DNA of 64,000 nt, taken from assembly GCF_003989665.1 (NCBI RefSeq), contig NZ_RZIJ01000001.1:620001-684000 (forward strand). Direction: 5' to 3'. Both the position numbers and the translations under genes were made by a program. Source of the stretch: Azospirillum doebereinerae (lineage in GTDB: Bacteria; Pseudomonadota; Alphaproteobacteria; Azospirillales; Azospirillaceae). Below, in pieces: positions 1-9,020 of this stretch. The notes beneath the pieces were generated by a model that did no database searches, was not told the origin of the DNA, and worked only from the letters and a program-made list of their open reading frames with translations. Position 1 is the stretch's first letter, and the number at the start of each line of letters is the position of its first letter.

Positions 1-1
1 G

Positions 2-847
2 ATCGCGCTGCTGGCCGGTGCTCTCGGCATCGCCTTCGCACCGATCTTCGTCCGCCTGTCGGAGGTCGGCCCGGTGTCCACCGCCTTCTGGCGCGTCGCC
101 TTCGCCGCCCCGGTCCTGGCCCTGTGGATGGCCGCCGAACCGCGAGGCCGCAGCCGGCGGCCCAGCTCGGTCCGCGACTACGCCAGCCTGTCGCTGGTCG
201 GCCTGTTCTTCGCCGGGGATCTGGCGGTCTGGCACTGGTCGATCCGCTACACCTCGGTCGCCAACGCCACGCTGCTCGCCAATTTCGCGCCGATCTTCGT
301 CGCCCCCGTCGCTTGGTTCCTGTTCAAGGAGCGCTTCACCGGCCGCTTCGTCGCCGGCATGCTGCTGGCGCTGGCCGGCGCGTTGATCCTGATGGGGCAG
401 AGCCTGCGGCTCAGCGCCGACCATCTGTTCGGCGACGCGCTGGGGCTGCTGACCGCCGCCTTCTACGGCGGCTACATCCTGTCGGTCGGTCGTCTGCGCG
501 CCGAGTTCTCCACCGCCACCATCATGACCTGGAGCGGCGTCATCACCGCCCTGGTGCTGCTGCCGCTGGCGCTGGTCTCCGGCGAAAACCTGACGCCGCC
601 CAGCCTGGACGGATGGGGCGTGCTGCTGGGGTTGGCGCTGTTCAGCCACGCCGGCGGCCAGAGCCTGATCGCCTACGCGCTGGCCCATCTGCCGGCGTCC
701 TTCTCCTCGGTCAGTCTGCTGCTGCAGCCGGCCGCCGCCGCCGTCCTCGCTTGGATGCTGCTCGGCGAGCCGTTGGGGGCCTTGCAAGCGGCCGGCGCCG
801 CGGTGATCCTGGTGGGCATCCTGATGGCCCGGCGTGGCAGCCGCTGA
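2..847 (+). CDS. DMT/EamA-family membrane transporter, 5'-truncated
   Basis: Inner-membrane drug/metabolite exporter of the EamA family; the substrate cannot be told. The reading frame is open from the first bases of the window, so the true start lies upstream and only the last 281 or so residues are present. The visible part shows the end of the first EamA repeat and a complete second one, with many short hydrophobic helices separated by few charged residues. A full family member has ten helices and about 290-300 residues, so little is missing. An internal ATG at 74 could be mistaken for the start but would remove conserved membrane sequence. It ends 95 bp before the GntR regulator, on the same strand. 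Confidence 0.85.
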   Translation: MALLAGALGIAFAPIFVRLSEVGPVSTAFWRVAFAAPVLALWMAAEPRGRSRRPSSVRDYASLSLVGLFFAGDLAVWHWSIRYTSVANATLLANFAPIFVAPVAWFLFKERFTGRFVAGMLLALAGALILMGQSLRLSADHLFGDALGLLTAAFYGGYILSVGRLRAEFSTATIMTWSGVITALVLLPLALVSGENLTPPSLDGWGVLLGLALFSHAGGQSLIAYALAHLPASFSSVSLLLQPAAAAVLAWMLLGEPLGALQAAGAAVILVGILMARRGSR

Positions 848-942
848 CGCCGCGTCGCCAAGCCGCTGGGCGGCAGGATTGCGCGGCCAGTTCGGCGGTT
901 GACCCGGCCGGTTCGGACCGCTACGGGTATCACTTACAGCTT

Positions 943-1713
943 ATGAACAAGGGGAACGATCCCGTGCCCGCCACCGACGACAGCGCTCACGTCCCCTCCT
1001 CCTCGCAACGCATTTCGGAATGGGTGGCGCAGCAGCTTCTCGACCGCATCGCGCGCGGCGAACTGGTGCCGGGCGAGCGCCTGCCCGGCGAGCGGCAACT
1101 GGCGGAGCAACTCCACGTCAGCCGCGTCTCGGTGCGCGCGGCGTTGCAAAAGCTGAAGACTCAGGGCTTCCTGACCGCCGTCCAGGGCGGCGGAACCCGC
1201 GTCGTCTCCTCCACCGGGGTGATGGACGGCGCGCTGACCACCATGGTGCGCAGCAAGCACGACAACCTGTGCGACCTCGTCGAGATCCGCATGGCGCTGG
1301 AAGGCTGGGCCGCGCGCCGCGCCGCGCTGCACGCCACGGACGAGCAGATCGCCACCATCGGCCGCATCCTCAACGCGATGACCCAGACGGGGCGCGACGG
1401 CGGGCGGGGTGCCGACGACATGGACTTCCACCTCGCCGTCGCCCAGGCCTCGGGCAGCCCGGTCTACCTGCACCTGCTCTCCACCATCCGGGACATCCTC
1501 GGCAACATGGTGGAGATGAACCACACCGAACCCTACATGGAAAACCATGAGGCGCTGATGATCGACCATCACCGCGCCATCCATGAGGCCATCGCGAAGC
1601 GCGACCCGGAGGCCGCCGCCGCCGCTGTCACCGCCCATCTCGGCTGGGTTCTCGCGCGCTACCACGCGATGAGCGGCGCCCCGCTGCCTCCCGCCGCGCC
1701 CGGCGACGACTGA
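943..1713 (+). CDS. GntR-family (FadR/FCD type) transcriptional regulator
   Basis: DNA-binding regulator of 256 aa. Residues ~22-92 form the winged helix-turn-helix of the GntR family (VPGERLPGERQLAEQLHVSR is the typical signature). Residues ~105-240 form an all-helical FCD ligand-binding domain, including the conserved 'DMDFH' and 'DHHRAIHEAI' segments that hold the metal-binding Asp and His residues. FCD regulators usually sense organic acids such as lactate, glycolate or sugar acids; the ligand is unknown here. The ATG at 943 was chosen because it starts just before the HTH; the frame is open much further upstream but overlaps the transporter gene. It is followed by a strong shared terminator. 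Confidence 0.88.
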   Translation: MNKGNDPVPATDDSAHVPSSSQRISEWVAQQLLDRIARGELVPGERLPGERQLAEQLHVSRVSVRAALQKLKTQGFLTAVQGGGTRVVSSTGVMDGALTTMVRSKHDNLCDLVEIRMALEGWAARRAALHATDEQIATIGRILNAMTQTGRDGGRGADDMDFHLAVAQASGSPVYLHLLSTIRDILGNMVEMNHTEPYMENHEALMIDHHRAIHEAIAKRDPEAAAAAVTAHLGWVLARYHAMSGAPLPPAAPGDD

Positions 1714-1752
1714 TCCGGCACCCGTCCCCGAGCAAGCGCCCACCCCAAAACG

Positions 1753-1784
1753 AAAGGCCGCCGTCCCCAAGGACGGCGGCCTTT
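1753..1784. terminator. Bidirectional terminator between GntR gene and adk
   Basis: A perfect 14-bp stem (1753-1766 with 1771-1784) closes a 4-base loop. Its outer arms are A-rich and T-rich, so U-rich ends occur on both strands. It lies between two convergent genes and should end both the regulator transcript and the long ribosomal-protein transcript. Confidence 0.85.
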
Positions 1785-1807
1785 GTCGTTGGTGCCCGCT
1801 CCGCGTC

Positions 1808-2455
1808 CTACGACGCGAGGATGGCGCCGATCTCGGTGGTCACCTCGTCGATGTCGGCCATGCCGTCCACCGTCTTCAGCACGCCGCGCTCCTGGTAATA
1901 GGGCAGGATCGGCGCCGTCTGCTGGTGGTACTGGGCCAGCCGGGTGGTGACCGTCTCGGCGTTGTCGTCCGCCCGGCGCTTGAACTCGGTGCCGCCGCAG
2001 CAATCGCAGACGCCCGCGACCTTCGGCTTCTCGAAGACGTCGTGGTAGCCCTTGCCGCATTTGGCGCAGGTGTAGCGGCCGGTGATGCGCTCCACCAGCA
2101 CGTCGTCGACCACGCGCATCTCGATCACGTGGTCGAGCTTCAGCCCCTTCTCGGCCAGCATGGCGTCGAGCGCCTCGGCCTGCGCCACCGTGCGCGGGAA
2201 GCCGTCGAGGATGAAGCCGTTGACCACGTCGGGCTTGGAGATGCGCTCGCCGATCATGCGGACCATCAGGTCGTCCGGCATCAGCTTGCCGGCCGACATG
2301 ATCTCCTTGGCCTGCTGGCCGAGCGGCCCACCCTCCGCGACCATCGCGCGGAGCATGTCGCCGGTCGACAACTGGATCAGCCCGCGCGTGTCTTCCAGAC
2401 GGCGCGCCTGGGTCCCCTTCCCGGCGCCCGGCGGACCGAGCAGTATGAGGTTCAT
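1808..2455 (-). CDS. adk: Adenylate kinase
   Basis: Cytosolic enzyme converting ATP + AMP to 2 ADP. The 215-aa protein is the long bacterial form. The P-loop GPPGAGKGT is at 7-15, the AMP-binding DGFPR at 84-88, and a zinc-type LID carries Cys130, Cys133, Cys150 and Cys152/153. Zinc LIDs are common in Gram-positives and present in some proteobacteria. Its ATG overlaps the secY stop by one base (TAATG), so the two are translationally coupled. It is the last gene of the spc operon here. The usual next genes rpsM, rpsK, rpoA and rplQ are absent, and a terminator follows. Confidence 0.97.
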   Translation of the reverse strand: MNLILLGPPGAGKGTQARRLEDTRGLIQLSTGDMLRAMVAEGGPLGQQAKEIMSAGKLMPDDLMVRMIGERISKPDVVNGFILDGFPRTVAQAEALDAMLAEKGLKLDHVIEMRVVDDVLVERITGRYTCAKCGKGYHDVFEKPKVAGVCDCCGGTEFKRRADDNAETVTTRLAQYHQQTAPILPYYQERGVLKTVDGMADIDEVTTEIGAILAS

Positions 2456-3795
2456 TACCTTCTCCCCCGAAGCTTTGATTTCTTGATCAACCCCTCATAC
2501 TGGTGCGCCAGCAAATGGGAGTGGATCTGCGCAACCGTGTCCATCGTGACCGTGACCACGATGAGCAGGCTGGTGCCGCCAAAATAGAACGGAACCGAAT
2601 GCTGGGAAATCAAGATTTCGGGGAGGAGGCAGACCGCGACAAGATAGCCCGACCCGATCACCGTCAGGCGGGTCAGCACGTAGTCGATGTGATCGGCGGT
2701 GTTCTTGCCGGGACGGATGCCGGGGATGAACCCACCGTACTTGCGCAGGTTGTCGGCCGTCTCGCCGGGGTTGAAGACGATGGCGGTGTAGAAGAAGCAG
2801 AAGAACACGATCATCGCCGCGTACATCAGCATGTACAGCGGCGTGCCGTGCGCCAGATAGCGCGACACCGCCTGGAGCCATTCCGGCCCCTCGCCACCAG
2901 CGAAGCCGACCGCCGTCAGGGGAAGCAGCAGCAGCGACGACGCGAAGATCGGGGGGATGACGCCGGCCGTGTTGAGCTTGAGGGGCAGATGCGAGGCCTC
3001 GCCGCCGAACACCCGGTTGCCGACTTGGCGCTTGGGATACTGGACCAGCAGGCGGCGCTGGGCACGCTCCATGAAGACGATGAAGAACACCACGCCCACG
3101 GACATCAGCAGCATGAGGATGATGAAGATGGTGGACAGCGCGCCCTGGCGCCCGAGTTCCAGCGTGTTCACCAGCGCGCGCGGCAGTTCCGCGACGATGC
3201 CGGCGAAGATGATCAGCGAGATGCCGTTGCCGATGCCGCGCGCGGTGATCTGCTCGCCCAGCCACATCAGGAACATGGTGCCGCCGACCAGCGTGATGAC
3301 GGTCGCCACGCGGAAGAACAGGCCGGGATCGAGGACCGCCGCGCCCGATGAGCCGCGCATGGCCTCCATGCCGACCGCCAGCCCATAGGCCTGCACCGTG
3401 GCGAGCGCCACCGTGCCGAAGCGGGTGTACTGGTTGAGCTTCTTGCGCCCGGCTTCGCCCTCCTTCTTCATCGCCTCCATCTGCGGCGACACGGCGGTCA
3501 GCAGCTGGACGATGATGGAAGCCGAGATGTAGGGCATGATGTTGAGCGCGAAGATGGTCATGCGGTGCAGCGCGCCGCCCGCCAGCATGTCGAACATGCC
3601 GAGGATGCCGCCGCCCTGCTGCTTGAACACATCCTGCAGAATGTGGGGGTCGATGCCCGGAATCGGGATGTAGGTGCCCAGCCGATAGACGATCAGGGCC
3701 GCCAAGGTGAACCAAATCCGCTTTTTCAGCTCGGTCGCCTTGGAGAACGCCCCGAAATTGATGTTGGCGGCAAGCTGCTCGGCCGCTGATGCCAT
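2455..3795 (-). CDS. secY: Preprotein translocase subunit SecY
   Basis: Central channel of the Sec translocon in the inner membrane, working with SecE (also in this window) and SecA/ribosomes. The 446-aa protein has the ten-helix pattern. It starts with a cytoplasmic helix followed by the conserved 'YRLGTYIPIPGID' segment at about 37-49 and ends with 'HQYEGLIKK'. The start at 3795 (MASAAEQ) follows the family. The frame stays open about 77 codons further upstream, but that extension runs into the end of rplO and looks non-coding. A 145-bp gap with a hairpin separates it from rplO, unusually long inside this otherwise tight operon. Confidence 0.97.
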   Translation of the reverse strand: MASAAEQLAANINFGAFSKATELKKRIWFTLAALIVYRLGTYIPIPGIDPHILQDVFKQQGGGILGMFDMLAGGALHRMTIFALNIMPYISASIIVQLLTAVSPQMEAMKKEGEAGRKKLNQYTRFGTVALATVQAYGLAVGMEAMRGSSGAAVLDPGLFFRVATVITLVGGTMFLMWLGEQITARGIGNGISLIIFAGIVAELPRALVNTLELGRQGALSTIFIILMLLMSVGVVFFIVFMERAQRRLLVQYPKRQVGNRVFGGEASHLPLKLNTAGVIPPIFASSLLLLPLTAVGFAGGEGPEWLQAVSRYLAHGTPLYMLMYAAMIVFFCFFYTAIVFNPGETADNLRKYGGFIPGIRPGKNTADHIDYVLTRLTVIGSGYLVAVCLLPEILISQHSVPFYFGGTSLLIVVTVTMDTVAQIHSHLLAHQYEGLIKKSKLRGRR

Positions 3796-3833
3796 GGTTC
3801 GATCCCTGTCCCGTAAATGCGGAGCCCATAAGT

Positions 3834-3874
3834 GCGAAGGGGGCGGTCCTGCGTGATGCAGGCCGCCCCCTCGC
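3834..3874 (-). promoter_or_regulatory. Imperfect GC hairpin in the rplO-secY gap
   Basis: An inverted repeat of about 17-19 bases per arm, with two bulges and a short loop, sits in the only long gap of the spc operon. No good U-run follows on the minus strand, so it may be an attenuator, an RNase processing site or a signal lowering secY/adk expression. The structure is seen; the role is inferred. Confidence 0.45.
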
Positions 3875-3940
3875 GACTTCGCTTCTTGTAGTGCCGAAAA
3901 CGGTCCCCGCGCAAGCACGGGAACCGCTGTCAGGTCACTG

Positions 3941-4426
3941 TCACTCGGCGGCTTCGGCTTCGGCGGCGGGCAGCGTGACGCTGCCGCCCGCCTTCTCGAC
4001 CGCTTCGATGGCCGACTTGGACGCACCGGCGACCGAGAAGTTCACCTTCGCGGTCAGCTCGCCCTTGCCAAGCAGACGAACACCGTCCTTCTTCACCCGA
4101 CCGGTGACGCCGGCGGCCTGAAGGGCCGCCGCGTCGATGGTCTCACCGGCGTTGAGCTTGCCGGAGTCGATGGCCTTCTGGATGTGACCCAGATTGACCA
4201 CCGAGTATTCCTTGGCGAAGATATTGCGGAAGCCGCGCTTGGGCAGACGGCGGTGCAGAGGCATCTGCCCGCCTTCGAAGCCGTTGATCGCGACGCCGGT
4301 GCGCGAGGTCTGACCCTTCACGCCGCGGCCCGCGGTCTTGCCCTTGCCGGAGCCGATACCGCGACCGACGCGCATGCGCGCCTTGCGGGCACCGGCGTTG
4401 TCACGCAGATCGTTGAGCTTGGTCAT
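3941..4426 (-). CDS. rplO: 50S ribosomal protein L15
   Basis: Late-assembling large-subunit protein of 161 aa that binds 23S rRNA. The glycine-rich, basic N-terminal half with '[17 protein letters not shown]' (about 19-35) is the L15 hallmark. The C-terminus ends in an acidic, Ala/Glu-rich tail slightly longer than in E. coli. It follows rpmD by 4 bp in the spc operon and is followed by the 145-bp gap before secY. Confidence 0.97.
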   Translation of the reverse strand: MTKLNDLRDNAGARKARMRVGRGIGSGKGKTAGRGVKGQTSRTGVAINGFEGGQMPLHRRLPKRGFRNIFAKEYSVVNLGHIQKAIDSGKLNAGETIDAAALQAAGVTGRVKKDGVRLLGKGELTAKVNFSVAGASKSAIEAVEKAGGSVTLPAAEAEAAE

Positions 4427-4430
4427 GACA

Positions 4431-4622
4431 TCAGCCCTCGTTCTCGACGCGGACCAGGTGCGCGACCTTGGCGATCATGCCCCGCACGGCCGGAGTGTCC
4501 TCCAGCTCGCGGGTCCGGTGCAGCTTGTTGAGACCCAGGCCAACCAGCGTTTCGCGCTGGTCGTGCTTGCGCCCGATCGGGCTGCCGGTCTGGGTGACGA
4601 CGACGGTCTTCTTGTCAGCCAT
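4431..4622 (-). CDS. rpmD: 50S ribosomal protein L30
   Basis: Small large-subunit protein (63 aa) with the L30 '[20 protein letters not shown]' core and '[12 protein letters not shown]' C-terminus. It lies 2 bp after rpsE and 4 bp before rplO, the normal spc-operon place. Confidence 0.96.
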   Translation of the reverse strand: MADKKTVVVTQTGSPIGRKHDQRETLVGLGLNKLHRTRELEDTPAVRGMIAKVAHLVRVENEG

Positions 4623-4624
4623 GA

Positions 4625-5194
4625 TCAGGCCTCCTGACCGGCGCCGGCCTCGCGACGGCCGAGGATGTCGCTCACGCGACGACCGCGACGCGCCGCGACG
4701 GAACGCGGGCTGGTGGCCTGGGTCAGGGCGTCGAAGGTCGCCTTGATCATGTTGTGCGGGTTCGACGTGCCGATCGACTTGGTCACGACGTCCTGGACGC
4801 CGAGAGCCTCGAAGATCGCGCGCATCGGACCGCCGGCGATGATGCCGGTACCCGCCGGGGCGGCGCGCAGCACGACCTTGCCGGCACCGAAGTGGCCGTT
4901 GGAGTCGTGATGCAGGGTGCGGCCCTCGCGCAGCGGAACGCGGATCATGCCGCGCTTCGCCTGGTCGGTCGCCTTGCGGATCGCTTCCGGCACTTCACGG
5001 GCCTTGCCCGATCCGACGCCGACGCGGCCCTTGCCGTCACCAACCACGACCAGAGCGGCGAAGCCGAAGCGACGACCACCCTTCACCACCTTGGCGACGC
5101 GGTTGATCCCGACGAGCTTTTCGATCAGCTCGCTCTCTTCCCGATCGCGCGGCTGACGATCGCGGTTGTCCCGACCGCCTTGTTCACGTGCCAT
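4625..5194 (-). CDS. rpsE: 30S ribosomal protein S5
   Basis: Small-subunit protein (189 aa) important for decoding accuracy and mRNA unwinding at the entry channel. An N-terminal Arg/Asp/Gln-rich extension precedes the double-stranded-RNA-binding-like domain ('[20 protein letters not shown]', about 22-41). The conserved '[15 protein letters not shown]' loop lies about 115-129. The charged N-terminal extension is typical of alphaproteobacterial S5. It sits between rplR and rpmD. Confidence 0.97.
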   Translation of the reverse strand: MAREQGGRDNRDRQPRDREESELIEKLVGINRVAKVVKGGRRFGFAALVVVGDGKGRVGVGSGKAREVPEAIRKATDQAKRGMIRVPLREGRTLHHDSNGHFGAGKVVLRAAPAGTGIIAGGPMRAIFEALGVQDVVTKSIGTSNPHNMIKATFDALTQATSPRSVAARRGRRVSDILGRREAGAGQEA

Positions 5195-5206
5195 ATCCGG
5201 GGCTCC

Positions 5207-5569
5207 TTAGAACGACAGCCCGCCCTCGCGGGCGGCGTCGGCCAGGGCTTTGACCCGGCCATGGTAGATGTAGCCGCCGCGGTCGAACACGACCTCGGAG
5301 ACGCCCGCCGCCTTGCCACGCTCGGCGATCAGAACGCCGATGCGCTTGGCCGCCTCGACGTTGCCGCCGTGCTTGAGCTGTTCCCGAAGGTCCTTCTCGA
5401 GCGAGGAGGCCGACGCGAGCGTCTTGCCGCTCGTGTCGTCGATCAGCTGGGCGTAGATGTGCAGATTCGACCGGAAGACCGAGAGGCGAACGCGCCCGCC
5501 GGCCTTCTTGGCAATCTGCGTGCGAACGCGCTGCTTGCGGCGCTCGTTGAGTTGCTTTGGCTTCAGCAT
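5207..5569 (-). CDS. rplR: 50S ribosomal protein L18
   Basis: Binds 5S rRNA in the central protuberance with L5. The 120-aa protein has the N-terminal Arg/Lys-rich tail and the conserved '[14 protein letters not shown]' strand, ending '[11 protein letters not shown]'. The ATG at 5569 matches L18 N-termini and lies 5 bp after rplF. Longer in-frame readings run into rplF and were discarded. Confidence 0.97.
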   Translation of the reverse strand: MLKPKQLNERRKQRVRTQIAKKAGGRVRLSVFRSNLHIYAQLIDDTSGKTLASASSLEKDLREQLKHGGNVEAAKRIGVLIAERGKAAGVSEVVFDRGGYIYHGRVKALADAAREGGLSF

Positions 5570-5574
5570 GGCGG

Positions 5575-6108
5575 TTACTTCTTCTTGCCTTCCTTGCGCA
5601 GGACGGTTTCGGTGGTGTACTTGATGCCCTTGCCCTTGTAGGGCTCCGGCTTCTTCCACCCGCGGATTTCCGCGGCCACCTGACCGACCTTGTGCTTGTC
5701 GTAACCCGACACCGAGATCGCGGTCGGCTTGTCGCACTTGATGGCGATGCCTTCCGGGATCGGGTACTTCACGTCGTGCGAGAAGCCGAGCTGCATCACC
5801 AGCTCCTTGCCCTGCACGGCCGCGCGGTAACCGACGCCGTTGATCTCGAGGTTGATCGTGTAGCCCTGGCTCACGCCCGTGACCATGTTGTTGATCAGCG
5901 TGCGCGAGGTGGCCCACATGGTGCGGGCCCGCTTGCTGTCGTTTGCCGGCTTCACCACGACCTTGCCGTCTTCCAGCGAGGCCGAGATGTCGTCGATCAG
6001 GGTCAGGCTGAGCGAACCCAGCTTGCCCTTGGCCGTCACCAGCTGGCCGTTGACGTTCACGTCAACGCCGGCCGGGACCGCCACAGGATGCTTGCCAATG
6101 CGCGACAT
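5575..6108 (-). CDS. rplF: 50S ribosomal protein L6
   Basis: Large-subunit protein (177 aa) near the GTPase-associated centre. It starts MSRIGKHPV and ends with the L6 signature '[16 protein letters not shown]' followed by a basic tail. It has the usual two repeated alpha/beta domains and normal length, 12 bp after rpsH in the spc operon. Confidence 0.97.
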   Translation of the reverse strand: MSRIGKHPVAVPAGVDVNVNGQLVTAKGKLGSLSLTLIDDISASLEDGKVVVKPANDSKRARTMWATSRTLINNMVTGVSQGYTINLEINGVGYRAAVQGKELVMQLGFSHDVKYPIPEGIAIKCDKPTAISVSGYDKHKVGQVAAEIRGWKKPEPYKGKGIKYTTETVLRKEGKKK

Positions 6109-6120
6109 CGCGAATCCCCC

Positions 6121-6519
6121 TTAGAACACGCGGCAGAGGACTTCGCCGCCGACGTTGGCAGCGCGGGCCTCGTTGTCCGACATCACGCCACGCGGAGTCG
6201 ACAGGATCGACAGACCGAGCCCGTTGAACACGCGGGGCAGGTCGGCGATCTTCGAATAAACGCGGCGGCCGGGCTTCGACACGCGGGCGATCTGCTTAAT
6301 GACAGGCTCGCCTTCGTGATACTTCAGCTCGATCTTCAGGTTCTTCACGCCGGGGCGCAGCGTCTCTTCCGAGAAACCGCGGATGAACCCCTCGCGCTTG
6401 AGCACTTCGAGAACATTGGTGCGCAGCTTGGACGCCGGGCTAACCACAACGGACATGCGAGCATGCTGACCGTTGCGGATGCGGGTCAGCATATCGCCGA
6501 GCGGATCGCTCAAAGACAT
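6121..6519 (-). CDS. rpsH: 30S ribosomal protein S8
   Basis: Primary 16S rRNA-binding protein (132 aa) and, in E. coli, the translational repressor of the spc operon; whether that control exists here is unknown. It begins [18 protein letters not shown] and ends with the conserved '[16 protein letters not shown]'-type signature (here D in place of S in 'SDNEAR'). Spacing to neighbours is 12 bp each side. Confidence 0.97.
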   Translation of the reverse strand: MSLSDPLGDMLTRIRNGQHARMSVVVSPASKLRTNVLEVLKREGFIRGFSEETLRPGVKNLKIELKYHEGEPVIKQIARVSKPGRRVYSKIADLPRVFNGLGLSILSTPRGVMSDNEARAANVGGEVLCRVF

Positions 6520-6531
6520 CGTCGGCCCCCC

Positions 6532-6837
6532 TTACCAGCTTGACTTCGTCATGCCCGGGATCTGACCAGTCGAGGCCAGATCGCGGAGCGCGACGCGGGA
6601 CAGCTTGAACTTGCGATAGAACGCCCGCGGACGGCCGGTCAGTTCGCAACGGTTACGGATGCGCGTCTTCGAGGAGTTGCGCGGCAGTTCGGCCAGCTTG
6701 AGGCGGGCGGCGAATTGCTCTTCCGGCGGGAGGCTCTGGTCGTTCGCGATAGCCTTGAGGCGGGCACGCTTGGGGGCGTACTGCTTCGCCAGCTTGGCGC
6801 GACGCTTGTTCTTTTCAACGGAACTGGTCTTGGCCAT
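6532..6837 (-). CDS. rpsN: 30S ribosomal protein S14 (zinc-free form)
   Basis: Small-subunit head protein of 101 aa. This is the long form without the CxxC...CxxC zinc ribbon: only one Cys is seen, in '[17 protein letters not shown]' (about 62-78). It is in the standard place between rplE and rpsH with 10-12 bp gaps. Confidence 0.96.
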   Translation of the reverse strand: MAKTSSVEKNKRRAKLAKQYAPKRARLKAIANDQSLPPEEQFAARLKLAELPRNSSKTRIRNRCELTGRPRAFYRKFKLSRVALRDLASTGQIPGMTKSSW

Positions 6838-6847
6838 GGTGCGGTCC

Positions 6848-7390
6848 TCAGCTCACGAACGGCATGTCGAAGGCCTTCAGGAGAGCCTTGGCTTCCTTGT
6901 CGGTCTTCGCCGAGGTGACGATGATGATGTCCATTCCCCGGATCTGATCGATCTTGTCGTAATCGATTTCCGGGAAAATGATCTGCTCCTTGACGCCCAT
7001 GGCATAGTTGCCACGGCCGTCGAAGCTGTTGCCGCTGATGCCGCGGAAATCGCGGACACGCGGCAACGCGATCGTCACCAGGCGGTCGAGGAACTCGTAC
7101 ATGCGGTCGCGGCGGAGCGTGACCTTGCAGCCGATCGCCATGCCTTCGCGCAGCTTGAACTGGGCGATCGACTTGCGCGACTTGGTCACCACCGGCTTCT
7201 GACCGGCGATCGCGGTCAGCTCGGCGACGGCCAGCTGGATCTTCTTGGAGTCGGCGACAGCCTCGCCGACTCCCATGTTGATGACGATCTTCTCGATGCG
7301 CGGAACTTCGAAGTCGTTCGTGTAATTGAACTCGGACTTCATCTTCGCGCGGATCGTGGAGTCGTAAACGTCCTTGAGACGTGCGCTCAT
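6848..7390 (-). CDS. rplE: 50S ribosomal protein L5
   Basis: 5S rRNA-binding protein (180 aa) that contacts P-site tRNA. It shows '[12 protein letters not shown]' near residue 36, '[14 protein letters not shown]' about 65, and the '[14 protein letters not shown]' motif. The start at 7390 (MSARLKDVY) matches the family; a longer in-frame reading upstream falls inside rplX. It follows rplX by 10 bp. Confidence 0.97.
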   Translation of the reverse strand: MSARLKDVYDSTIRAKMKSEFNYTNDFEVPRIEKIVINMGVGEAVADSKKIQLAVAELTAIAGQKPVVTKSRKSIAQFKLREGMAIGCKVTLRRDRMYEFLDRLVTIALPRVRDFRGISGNSFDGRGNYAMGVKEQIIFPEIDYDKIDQIRGMDIIIVTSAKTDKEAKALLKAFDMPFVS

Positions 7391-7400
7391 TGTCCGGCCC

Positions 7401-7718
7401 TCACAGGTCGATGACTTCGCCGGACCGCTTGGCGACACGCACCTTGCGGCCATCCTCCAGAACCTTGAAACCGACGCGCGTCGGCTTCCCGTCCTTCGGA
7501 TCGATGTGAGCGAGGTTCGAGGCCTGGATCGGCGCTTCGAACTCGACGATGCCACCCTGGGCCTTCGCGCTGGGGCGCTGGTGCTTCTTCACCAGGTTCA
7601 CACCCTGCACGACCACCCGGCCCTCCTTGGGGAGGACCTTGATGACTTCGCCGGTCTTGCCCTTGTCACGGCCGGTCAGAACGACGACCTTGTCCTTGGT
7701 CCTGATCTTCGCCGCCAT
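7401..7718 (-). CDS. rplX: 50S ribosomal protein L24
   Basis: Assembly-initiating large-subunit protein (105 aa) with an N-terminal KOW motif, '[19 protein letters not shown]' at about 10-28. The ATG at 7718 is preferred over a GTG one codon earlier. The GGAGG ribosome site lies 7 bases before the ATG but only 4 before the GTG, and the ATG overlaps the rplN stop by one base (TGATG), indicating coupling. Confidence 0.95.
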   Translation of the reverse strand: MAAKIRTKDKVVVLTGRDKGKTGEVIKVLPKEGRVVVQGVNLVKKHQRPSAKAQGGIVEFEAPIQASNLAHIDPKDGKPTRVGFKVLEDGRKVRVAKRSGEVIDL

Positions 7719-8086
7719 CACAGCACCTCCGGCGCCAGCGAGATGATCTTCATGAACTTCTTGCCGCGGAGTTCACGAGTGACCGGCCCGAAGATACGGG
7801 TGCCGATCGGTTCGCCCTGCTTGTTGATGAGCACGGCGGCGTTCCGGTCGAAACGGATCGCCGACCCGTCCTCCCGGCGCAGTTCCTTCGCGGTGCGGAC
7901 GATGACGGCGCGATGCACGTCGCCCTTCTTGACGCGGCCCTTCGGAATGGCTTCCTTGACCGAGACGACGATCACGTCGCCTACGGTCGCAACCTTCCGC
8001 TTGGACCCGCCAAGCACCTTGATGCACTGCACCCGGCGCGCCCCGCTGTTGTCGGCGACTTCCAGGTTGGTTTGCATCTGGATCAT
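7718..8086 (-). CDS. rplN: 50S ribosomal protein L14
   Basis: Large-subunit protein (122 aa) at the subunit interface. It opens '[18 protein letters not shown]' and ends '[16 protein letters not shown]'-like (here '[18 protein letters not shown]'), both diagnostic. It is first gene of the spc block, 19 bp after rpsQ with no sign of a separate promoter, so S10 and spc are probably one transcript. Confidence 0.97.
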   Translation of the reverse strand: MIQMQTNLEVADNSGARRVQCIKVLGGSKRKVATVGDVIVVSVKEAIPKGRVKKGDVHRAVIVRTAKELRREDGSAIRFDRNAAVLINKQGEPIGTRIFGPVTRELRGKKFMKIISLAPEVL

Positions 8087-8105
8087 GGTTTATGACCTTT
8101 CGTTA

Positions 8106-8360
8106 TCACGCGGCGCCGTTGTCGGCGACCGCCTCGGTCACGACCGTCCAACACTTGCGCTTGGAGATCGGACGGCATTCGATGATCGAAACGGCATCGC
8201 CGACCTTGAACTGATTGTTCTCGTCGTGGGCGGCGTACTTCTTCGACTGGCGAATGAACTTCTTGTACACGGGGTGCATGACGCGGCGTTCGACGAGAAC
8301 CGTAACGGTCTTGTCGCCCTTGTCGCTGACCACCGTGCCCTGCATAACGCGGCGAGGCAT
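8106..8360 (-). CDS. rpsQ: 30S ribosomal protein S17
   Basis: Primary 16S rRNA-binding OB-fold protein, 84 aa. It starts [14 protein letters not shown]; '[19 protein letters not shown]' (about 27-45) and '[11 protein letters not shown]' are the family signatures. The start at 8360 is chosen by family length; 14 further in-frame codons upstream overlap the rpmC end and are not family-like. Confidence 0.96.
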   Translation of the reverse strand: MPRRVMQGTVVSDKGDKTVTVLVERRVMHPVYKKFIRQSKKYAAHDENNQFKVGDAVSIIECRPISKRKCWTVVTEAVADNGAA

Positions 8361-8373
8361 GAAAATTATCCCC

Positions 8374-8580
8374 TTACTTGCCGGCGTCGGCGGAGCGGGC
8401 ACGCTCGCCGATGATGGTCTTGATGCGAGCGATGTCGCGACGCACCACGTTCACCCGCGCCGTGTTCTCCAGTTGGCCGGAGGCCTTCTGGAAACGCAGG
8501 TTGAACTGTTCCTTCTTGAGCTGGATGAGCTGGTCCTTCAGCTCGTCCGCGCTCTTCGTCCGAATGTCTACGGCCTTCAT
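8374..8580 (-). CDS. rpmC: 50S ribosomal protein L29
   Basis: Two-helix large-subunit protein (68 aa) by the exit tunnel, near the docking site for trigger factor and SRP. The core '[20 protein letters not shown]' is seen at about 13-32. Its ATG overlaps the rplP stop by 4 bases (ATGA). Confidence 0.95.
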   Translation of the reverse strand: MKAVDIRTKSADELKDQLIQLKKEQFNLRFQKASGQLENTARVNVVRRDIARIKTIIGERARSADAGK

Positions 8581-9008
8581 GCCGCGCCCTCCTCGACACC
8601 GCCGAGGCGGGTCACCAGCTTGACCTTGATCGGCAGCTTCGCAGCCGCCAAAGCGAAGGCGGTTTTTGCCACATCCGCCGGCACGCCGTCCAGCTCAAAG
8701 AGAATGCGGCCCGGCTTAACACGCGCCGCCCAGTATTCCGGCGTGCCCTTGCCGGAGCCCATGCGGACTTCGGCGGGCTTCGTCGACACCGGCAGATCCG
8801 GGAACACCCGGATCCAGACGCGGCCCTGACGCTTCATCGCGCGGGTGATCGCGCGGCGGGCCGCCTCGATCTGGCGGGCGGTGATGCGCTCCGGCTCCAG
8901 GGCCTTCAGGCCGAAGGCGCCGAAGTTCAGGTCGGTGCCACCCTTGGCGTTGCCATGGATGCGGCCCTTGTGGGCCTTGCGGAATTTCGTACGCTTGGGA
9001 GAAAGCAT
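8577..9008 (-). CDS. rplP: 50S ribosomal protein L16
   Basis: Large-subunit protein (143 aa) near the A site, last in the standard L22-S3-L16 block. It begins [16 protein letters not shown] and contains '[19 protein letters not shown]' and '[13 protein letters not shown]', both diagnostic. The Arg of the [16 protein letters not shown] region, target of oxygenase modification in some bacteria, is in place. Confidence 0.97.
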   Translation of the reverse strand: MLSPKRTKFRKAHKGRIHGNAKGGTDLNFGAFGLKALEPERITARQIEAARRAITRAMKRQGRVWIRVFPDLPVSTKPAEVRMGSGKGTPEYWAARVKPGRILFELDGVPADVAKTAFALAAAKLPIKVKLVTRLGGVEEGAA

Positions 9009-9020
9009 CGCTCGGCCCCT

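Noticed and set aside
3796..4026. A longer N-terminus for SecY starting at 4026
   Set aside because: It overlaps rplO, matches no SecY, and the ATG at 3795 fits the family start.
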